Part shown: positions 35,105 through 40,025 of the stretch, in pieces | How positions within the stretch are numbered: the stretch's first letter is position 1 | How the letters are laid out: every line of letters starts with the position of its first letter | IMG/VR virus record: IMGVR_UViG_3300003321_000368 | Location: 1 to 43,111 of that record | Length of the DNA: 43,111 bases | Reading direction: 5' to 3' (one strand) | Source: a virus | Position numbers and translations under genes: made by a program | Notes under the pieces: model-generated | What the model was told of the DNA's origin: nothing | What the model saw: the letters and a program-made list of their open reading frames with translations, nothing else | The model's database searches: none

Positions 35105-37561
35105 TTGACATTCGAGCTGAAGCCACACCAAGAGGTAGCAGTCAAGAAAATGCATAACGGCTGCATCCTCGCAGGAGGTGTGGGCGTCGGCAAAAGCCAT
35201 ACTGCGGTTGGCTACTACCTCGAGAACGAAGCACCCCGGGATGTAGTGATCATCACCACCGCAAAAAAGCGCAACAAGCACGACTGGCAAGACATCTTCA
35301 TCCAGATTGGTATGTCGCCACATCCCAAGACGACCATGGGAGCTCTTCTAACCGTAGACTCCTGGAATAACATTGACAAGTACAAGGACATCAAGAATGC
35401 ATTCTTCATCTTCGACGAGCAGAGACTTGTCGGAAGTGGTGCCTGGGTTAAGGCATTTTACAAGATTGCCGAAAACAATCACTGGATCATGCTTTCAGCA
35501 ACTCCGGGTGACACTTGGCTCGATTATGTGCCCGTCTTTAGGGCTAACGGATTCATCAAGAATCTTACAGCTTTCAAGGACGATCACGTCGTTCAGAAGT
35601 GGACGGGCAAGTACTACAAGGTCGTCGGATACCGACAGGTAGGAAAGCTTGTCCGCTGGCGTAACCAACTGCTGGTGGACATGCCGTACGAAAAGCACAC
35701 TACAAGGCATAGTCACGACATCTGGGTTGACTATGACAAGAACGCAGTAAAGGAACTGGTGACGAAGAGATGGCATGTGCTAGAGAAGCGGCCGCTGACG
35801 GACGCGTCGGAACTCTTCCGTGTGATGAGACAGATTGTCTATTCGGACGAGTCACGCTTAGAGGCAATCAGATCACTATTGAAAACACATCCCAGACTGA
35901 TTGTGTTCTACAATTTCGACTTCGAGCTGGAGATTCTGAGGGAGGGTCTGAAGGACCTAGAGATCCCGATCGATTCGCAAAAGACGGATCTGAGTTTGTC
36001 TTCCCACTCAACGTCCTCAGAGAAGCTGACAAAGGGCCTGAAGAATCTACAGATGGAGAATTCGACATCGATCCCAACGACTATCGATTCAGAGCCGATC
36101 CTGGACCACACCCAGAAGTTTTCTACATCGGCACAACATACTCGAAACGACAAAGACCATCGCACATGGAATGGTCAGGACCCGACTACATTGACGACAG
36201 CGGACACTGGATTCACCGATGCGTCAAGAACTCAGACACCTACGTCTACAAAGTCCTCTTCGGATGTCCACGTTGCGGCTCGCGCAGGCCTCGTCGGGAC
36301 AATCTGGGAGGACGGGTTCTGCGAGATGTGCGGAACAGTCCACCTACCGACCCAATGCGATGGGAACTGTTCAAAGAGCTCGACGGAGAAATGCGCTCAG
36401 CACTATACGGAGAAGGAGAATCAATGGAGGGACAGTACCCAGGGTCCGATACACCACAGCAGTGGAGTCGACGAGGACTCAGCGAGCACATCCGGCTCGA
36501 GCTGCAGGTGCTCGGACTCATCCCCGGACCAGACGGAATGGTGCGATCGCCAGACACCTGGAGTCACATCTGCCCTGGAATTCCGACCCTCGCAAACAAG
36601 TTCATCACTCTCAAAGTCGGGCAACCGTGCGCAGAGTGCGGGGCGTCGGAAAACGACCGACCCAGAGAGTCTCGACCACGGATCTGGGAACACTACTGCC
36701 TTTTCTACAAGGAAGTCATCGCAACCGGCGGAGACGTCTGTGCACACTGCGGGACCTCCAGAGGAGAGGTGGGAGAACCCATCAAGCTCGACAAGCCCGA
36801 GTACGACTACGTCGAAGACGAGCAGGGACGGGACGTCAACGCCAGGGGAGTTGCGGGAGAGCGGGGAGATCTGTCCGGACGACGACCGTTCATCGAACGA
36901 AAAGACAAGTACAACATCAACATCGATGGAGTCAATGTCGTCGCAAATGAACGCGTTGAGCAGCGCATTCGAGCACTCACCGACGACCAGCTCCGCAACT
37001 TCAGAAAGATCTTTGGAGGATAACGAATGTCAGAAGGAGCACCAGAAGAGCCGCTACCTACCGGGGCCTGGGAATCCCTCACACAGCTCAAGGCCAGCGA
37101 TCGATACATCGCAAACCGAGACAAGTACCGACTTACTCACGGGCAGACTGTCGCCGAAGAGTACGAAGCCATTGTCAACCGCGTCGAAGAAGTCGTCGGG
37201 CCTCTCCTCGCATGGCAAAAGTTCTGGATCTACGCCGCAGTTTCAGGTCGCGGAGTGGAATGGACACAAGCACGAGGAGGTTCCCACTACCACATCGTGG
37301 GTCTACCTTGTTCAATATGTGGCCGGGGCGGAAGCCTGGGAGTGTACTTCGACTGACGCCATGGTGTTCTACTCAATGCCCTATTCATACAAGAATTGGC
37401 ACCAGGCACACGGCAGAATTGACAGATTGAGTACGTCATTTTCGGATTTGCACTATTACAGGCTGATTTCGAAGTCTGTGATCGACCTTGCCGTGGCCAA
37501 GAGCCTGGGACTCAAGAAGAGCTTCAACGAGGCCCGATTCGGGGCAAAAATGGGGTTTTGA
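35105..37561 (+). CDS. SF2 DEAD-like helicase with a 1.27-kb in-frame insertion
   Basis: 818 residues from a TTG after AAGAAGGAG. RecA-1: LKPHQEVAVKKM, Walker A GVGVGKSH (25-32), DEQR as motif II (104-107), SATPGD (131-136). RecA-2 begins RLIVFYNFDFELEILREGL (264-282). The helicase resumes at about residue 714: VAEWNGHKHEE, VQYVAGAEAWE, QAHGRIDR (767-774). Residues ~290-713 do not belong to any helicase: more than a third of the first 95 are Ser or Thr, and another frame of the same DNA looks protein-coding. There is no stop in ~423 codons. Either a very long loop is made, or the segment is removed or bypassed. Helicase identity is firm; the form of the product is open. Confidence 0.75.
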   Translation: MTFELKPHQEVAVKKMHNGCILAGGVGVGKSHTAVGYYLENEAPRDVVIITTAKKRNKHDWQDIFIQIGMSPHPKTTMGALLTVDSWNNIDKYKDIKNAFFIFDEQRLVGSGAWVKAFYKIAENNHWIMLSATPGDTWLDYVPVFRANGFIKNLTAFKDDHVVQKWTGKYYKVVGYRQVGKLVRWRNQLLVDMPYEKHTTRHSHDIWVDYDKNAVKELVTKRWHVLEKRPLTDASELFRVMRQIVYSDESRLEAIRSLLKTHPRLIVFYNFDFELEILREGLKDLEIPIDSQKTDLSLSSHSTSSEKLTKGLKNLQMENSTSIPTTIDSEPILDHTQKFSTSAQHTRNDKDHRTWNGQDPTTLTTADTGFTDASRTQTPTSTKSSSDVHVAARAGLVGTIWEDGFCEMCGTVHLPTQCDGNCSKSSTEKCAQHYTEKENQWRDSTQGPIHHSSGVDEDSASTSGSSCRCSDSSPDQTEWCDRQTPGVTSALEFRPSQTSSSLSKSGNRAQSAGRRKTTDPESLDHGSGNTTAFSTRKSSQPAETSVHTAGPPEERWENPSSSTSPSTTTSKTSRDGTSTPGELRESGEICPDDDRSSNEKTSTTSTSMESMSSQMNALSSAFEHSPTTSSATSERSLEDNECQKEHQKSRYLPGPGNPSHSSRPAIDTSQTETSTDLLTGRLSPKSTKPLSTASKKSSGLSSHGKSSGSTPQFQVAEWNGHKHEEVPTTTSWVYLVQYVAGAEAWECTSTDAMVFYSMPYSYKNWHQAHGRIDRLSTSFSDLHYYRLISKSVIDLAVAKSLGLKKSFNEARFGAKMGF
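35770..37023 (+). CDS. Zinc-ribbon protein nested inside the helicase gene
   Basis: The frame is open for 417 residues. Protein-like sequence starts only where the helicase stops, near 35975. Possible starts are ATG 35770 (inside the helicase part, poor SD), 36166, and 36424 with the strong GGAGAAGGAG. From 36424 the product is 199 residues. Repeated zinc-type segments are visible: HRC...CPRCGS (before 36424), SHICPG...PCAECGASE, EHYCLFYKE...VCAHCGTSR, then a soluble end (RIRALTDDQLRNFRKIFGG). The same bases are read as Ser/Thr-rich sequence in the helicase frame. The gene may have arrived as an insert; its 5' end may be truncated. Confidence 0.5.
   Translation: MACAREAAADGRVGTLPCDETDCLFGRVTLRGNQITIENTSQTDCVLQFRLRAGDSEGGSEGPRDPDRFAKDGSEFVFPLNVLREADKGPEESTDGEFDIDPNDYRFRADPGPHPEVFYIGTTYSKRQRPSHMEWSGPDYIDDSGHWIHRCVKNSDTYVYKVLFGCPRCGSRRPRRDNLGGRVLRDVRNSPPTDPMRWELFKELDGEMRSALYGEGESMEGQYPGSDTPQQWSRRGLSEHIRLELQVLGLIPGPDGMVRSPDTWSHICPGIPTLANKFITLKVGQPCAECGASENDRPRESRPRIWEHYCLFYKEVIATGGDVCAHCGTSRGEVGEPIKLDKPEYDYVEDEQGRDVNARGVAGERGDLSGRRPFIERKDKYNINIDGVNVVANERVEQRIRALTDDQLRNFRKIFGG
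37027..37356 (+). CDS. Second small gene nested in the helicase insertion
   Basis: 109 residues; ATG after TTTGGAGGATAACG. Residues 1-72 look genuine (WESLTQLKASDRYIANRDKY, AEEYEAIVNRVEEVVGPLLA). The last ~37 (SGRGVEWTQARGGSHYHIVG) lie over the resumed helicase and read as its shadow. This suggests that the original stop was lost when the segment entered the helicase gene. Probably a truncated or hybrid gene. Confidence 0.45.
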   Translation: MSEGAPEEPLPTGAWESLTQLKASDRYIANRDKYRLTHGQTVAEEYEAIVNRVEEVVGPLLAWQKFWIYAAVSGRGVEWTQARGGSHYHIVGLPCSICGRGGSLGVYFD

Positions 37562-37825
37562 CAGAATTGACGGGTGAGTGACGGGCCTTGTACGTACGTA
37601 TACAGCTTACGTATACCGCGTAAAAGAGCCCGTTTCTCACCTGTCTAGGCAAAATACGTAATTGCCAAGATTTTAGTAGAAAAACTTTTCTAAAATGTCA
37701 TTTCCAGTACGTAAACCCTATCCCTACGCGCGGAATTTAGGTTAAGTATTAGGAATGAGTTTTTTAAAAAGTTTTCTTCAAGAAATCTTGGCAATACGTA
37801 AAAACTACGTATCGGAGCTAGTAAG
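37562..37825 (+). other. AT-rich control region, candidate origin or operator
   Basis: 264 bases without a gene. The palindrome TACGTA occurs seven times (37591, 37595, 37608, 37655, 37708, 37795, 37806). TTGCCAAGATTT (37662) is perfectly complementary to AAATCTTGGCAA (37783), each flanked by a TACGTA, giving a near-perfect 17-bp arm. AAAAACTTTTC and GAAAAGTTTT-like tracts lie between. The T/A density is far above that of the rest of the window. Iteron-like spacing and strand-opening composition fit a replication origin; a repressor operator or partition site is equally possible. Confidence 0.6.
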
Positions 37826-38209
37826 GTGGCGAAAGTGTTAGAAGACTCGGTTCAAGTGTATGGGTACAGTCCCGATGATGAGAAGCTGTACATCTTCAAC
37901 TTCGACGAGGAAGAGCTGCAGAAAACTGCTGAGATCTTCACCAGGGACATCTTCTTCTACATGTCCACTGAGGATCTGAGGATCTATCTCGAGGGATCTA
38001 CGCCTGAAGAGCAAGAGGTCGTAGATAACGACTACATCTGGTTCAAGCCAGGTATCAACAAGCGACACGTGATTCAATGTACGTGCGGAAACTTCCTTGA
38101 GTCGGGAACAAGTTTCGACAAGCTCGCTAAGAAGGGGCTGGCTCATCACAAGCGTACGGGCCACACTATCAATCTGCGTGGACATCAGAACATGCCGAAG
38201 GAGGCGTGA
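37826..38209 (+). CDS. Hypothetical protein with Cys/His site
   Basis: 127 residues from a GTG. Its N-terminal half is acidic (YSPDDEKLYIFNFDEEELQK, FFYMSTEDLRIYLEG); the C-terminal part has VIQCTCGNFLESG and LAHHKRTGHTINLRGH, a C-x-C plus HH-x4-H set that looks like a degenerate zinc finger. It is the first gene after the AT-rich region. Confidence 0.55.
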   Translation: MAKVLEDSVQVYGYSPDDEKLYIFNFDEEELQKTAEIFTRDIFFYMSTEDLRIYLEGSTPEEQEVVDNDYIWFKPGINKRHVIQCTCGNFLESGTSFDKLAKKGLAHHKRTGHTINLRGHQNMPKEA

Positions 38210-38454
38210 TGGACGGTCTGCAACAGAAGGTTCTTGAGGACTGTAGAAGTTTGATTACAAGAGCCATCATGGCTAGAGAAGCGGGAAGCGACGACAATGG
38301 TCATCTTATGGCTCTCGTTTCTGATACCACAAATCACTACACGGCCATACACATGCGCTATATGGTTGTAGCTTTAACTCGAGCTGTGGCATCAACGTAC
38401 GACGATCTCGAGGATTGGTCTAACCATGTCCTTGCTGCGCTGAAGGATGATTGA
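38209..38454 (+). CDS. Small helical hypothetical protein
   Basis: 81 residues; ATG chosen over the overlapping GTG at 38206 for spacing to GAAGGAGG. LEDCRSLITRAIMAREAGSD, TAIHMRYMVVALTRAVASTY. Helical, with His and Met. No family recognised. Confidence 0.5.
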   Translation: MDGLQQKVLEDCRSLITRAIMAREAGSDDNGHLMALVSDTTNHYTAIHMRYMVVALTRAVASTYDDLEDWSNHVLAALKDD

Positions 38455-38588
38455 TGCTTCGTTGTCTATTTAGCGGCCACGTGTGGAAGCATGTAAACAG
38501 AGGAACACCAGACCATCCGCTTTGGCGATTTGTTTGCGGTCGGTGCAGAAAAGAACGGGCAGGATTCCCGAGTGGAGGTCTTAGGTAG
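38454..38588 (+). CDS. Tiny zinc-knuckle-like protein (44 aa)
   Basis: ATG shares a base with the preceding stop. MLRCLFSGHVWKHVNRGTPD then WRFVCGRCRKERAGFP: C-x4-H and CxxC, basic. Resembles the short C..H..CxxC proteins common in phages. Function unknown. Confidence 0.5.
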   Translation: MLRCLFSGHVWKHVNRGTPDHPLWRFVCGRCRKERAGFPSGGLR

Positions 38589-39095
38589 ATGGAGAATTGG
38601 GCCAAACTTGATTCAATGAGCTTTCCCGGATATGCGGTGAGCGACGAAGGCCAGGTGATGAATGAGCAGAAGAACCAACACCTTAAGCTCTCACCAAACC
38701 AATATGGCGTCGTCCGGGTAGGCTTGATGAAGCGGGACGAGGGTCGGCAGGTTACGTTGTCGGTCCCAAGGCTCGTGGCGACCATGTTTGTGCAGGGAAA
38801 ATCAGCACAGTTCAACACACCGATCAATTTGAACGGCGATCGCAACGATAACCGAGCAGAAAATCTAGCCTGGCGACCTCGGTGGTTCGCAGTCAAGTTC
38901 TTTCATCAGTTCGAAGAATTTACCACGCCTCTGATGATTGCAAAGATCTACGACGTGGAGACGAGCGAGGAATTCGACGACACGCGTCAAGTTGCGCGTA
39001 AATACGGTCTCTTAGAGGAAGATGTGATGAAATCTGTTGTTAACGGCAGCCCCTGCTTTCCCACGTGGCAACGATTTGCACGTGTGACACAGTAA
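38589..39095 (+). CDS. HNH homing endonuclease-like protein (NUMOD4 type)
   Basis: 168 residues. Residues 2-30 fit NUMOD4 (WAKLDSMSFPGYAVSDEGQV then MNEQKNQHLKLSP). The centre has VPRLVATMFVQG and LNGDRNDNRAENLAWRPR, the late part of an HNH fold, but the usual first His of the ...H-H pair is not visible, so catalysis is doubtful. The end (DTRQVARKYGLLEEDVMKSV) is a DNA-binding modular repeat. It may be a free-standing homing endonuclease or a derived DNA-binding protein. It starts just after the previous stop. Confidence 0.65.
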   Translation: MENWAKLDSMSFPGYAVSDEGQVMNEQKNQHLKLSPNQYGVVRVGLMKRDEGRQVTLSVPRLVATMFVQGKSAQFNTPINLNGDRNDNRAENLAWRPRWFAVKFFHQFEEFTTPLMIAKIYDVETSEEFDDTRQVARKYGLLEEDVMKSVVNGSPCFPTWQRFARVTQ

Positions 39096-39103
39096 GTATT
39101 GGC

Positions 39104-39128
39104 TCGCGTCGCAAACGCAGACTATAAT
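39104..39128 (+). promoter_or_regulatory. Cassette promoter P21
   Basis: TCGC at 39104, TATAAT at 39123 (19 nt). AGAAGGAGG follows with no CCCAAC. It drives the nuclease and polymerase-like genes that follow. Confidence 0.7.
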
Positions 39129-39141
39129 AGAAGGAGGGACC

Positions 39142-39204
39142 ATGTCTCCTCTCTATTTGTCTGTTTTGGGAGGTGAGAATGCTAGAACGAGACTACCAAC
39201 GTGA
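39142..39204 (+). CDS. Possible leader peptide (20 aa)
   Basis: AAGGAGG lies 4 nt before an ATG that opens MSPLYLSVLGGENARTRLPT. The frame ends 26 bases inside the nuclease gene. The SD is the strongest in the area and the nuclease's own site (GGGAGGTGAG) lies within this frame, so translational coupling is likely. A non-functional coincidence remains possible. Confidence 0.4.
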   Translation: MSPLYLSVLGGENARTRLPT

Positions 39205-39547
39205 GTTGATTCCCAGGATCAAAGGACTCTTCCCCCCTGGCGAATGCGACATCCTGAAGAACAACTCCGGCTACCGTCAAGGCATTCCCGATCTCTCGGT
39301 TTTCTGGCGGAAACGCTGGGCCTGGCTTGAAGTCAAGCCCGAGAAACCGATGCGCGAGTCAGACTTCGAACCCAATCAGAAGTGGTATGTCTACTGGGCT
39401 AACACCAACGGGTGGTTCGGCGCAGTGATTTACCCAGCAAACGAAGCAGAGGTTCTGAATGATCTGGCACAGGCATTCGGCCTTCGTAGGCCAACACTCG
39501 ACTCACCTGAGTGCGAGCAAGTACCACTGGTTGAATTACGAGGATGA
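39179..39547 (+). CDS. PD-(D/E)XK nuclease, VRR-NUC-like
   Basis: 122 residues; ATG 39179 is preferred over GTG 39173 for spacing to GGGAGGTGAG. MLERDYQRELIPRIKGLF, ILKNNSGYRQGIPDLSVFW, WAWLEVKPE give the core: Asp in GIPDL, then E-x-K in LEVK, with upstream Glu/Gln in the first helix. VRR-NUC-type phage proteins act as structure-specific or Holliday-junction nucleases in recombination. The C-terminal ~30 residues overlap the next gene and may be dispensable. Confidence 0.65.
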   Translation: MLERDYQRELIPRIKGLFPPGECDILKNNSGYRQGIPDLSVFWRKRWAWLEVKPEKPMRESDFEPNQKWYVYWANTNGWFGAVIYPANEAEVLNDLAQAFGLRRPTLDSPECEQVPLVELRG

Positions 39548-40025
39548 CAAATTCGACCGCGTGTACCACATGCAACAGGAAGCCAAGCGTGGTACTGAGC
39601 TTCACACTTTCGCTGCGGAAGCAATCCGTCTGAAAATCCCGTTGAAGGGGCAGACGACACTTGCGCTGTATGTCAACCACGCTATCGGTTTCCGAATGAG
39701 ACCAGAGCAGTTGTTGATGTACAACGCTAATTCGTTTGCCACTGCCGACGCAATTGGCTTCCGCAAAAACTTTCTTCGCGTTCATGATCTGAAGAATGGT
39801 CAGGCTTTGACGTCTTTCAAGCAGTTGGAGGTGTACGATGCCTACTTCTGTTTGGAGTATCTGGTAAACCCGTTCAAGATCAAACACGAACTTCGGATTT
39901 ACCAGAATGACGATTTCCGGATTCACGTTCCGGATCCTGATGACATCATGCACATCATGGAGCGAATCAAGTACCTCAGCAAGCGCATTGACGACCTTCG
40001 GGAGCAAGAGGAGGAGATGTGGTGA
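39459..40025 (+). CDS. RecB/Cas4-like exonuclease family protein
   Basis: 188 residues. The family pattern begins at LSASKYHWLNYEDDKFDRVY, then KRGTELHTFAAEAIRL, LYVNHAIGFRM, NSFATADAIGFR, RVHDLKNG, and YDAYFCLEYLV. ADAI followed by HDLKNG is the D...D-x-K core of RecB-type PD-(D/E)XK nucleases; the final QLEVYDAYF fits the Q-x3-Y motif. Such phage exonucleases resect ends for recombination. The only usable start (ATG, GAGG 7 nt upstream) lies 89 bases inside the previous gene. Confidence 0.65.
   Translation: MIWHRHSAFVGQHSTHLSASKYHWLNYEDDKFDRVYHMQQEAKRGTELHTFAAEAIRLKIPLKGQTTLALYVNHAIGFRMRPEQLLMYNANSFATADAIGFRKNFLRVHDLKNGQALTSFKQLEVYDAYFCLEYLVNPFKIKHELRIYQNDDFRIHVPDPDDIMHIMERIKYLSKRIDDLREQEEEMW

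Noticed and set aside
36219-36950. Third open frame (243 codons) over the helicase insertion.
   Set aside because: Its product is dominated by Arg and lacks any fold-like pattern; it is a frame shadow.
35972-37246. Intein in the helicase.
   Set aside because: The in-frame insert has no Cys/Ser start block and no His-Asn end, and its translation is low-complexity Ser/Thr-rich with a better coding frame elsewhere.
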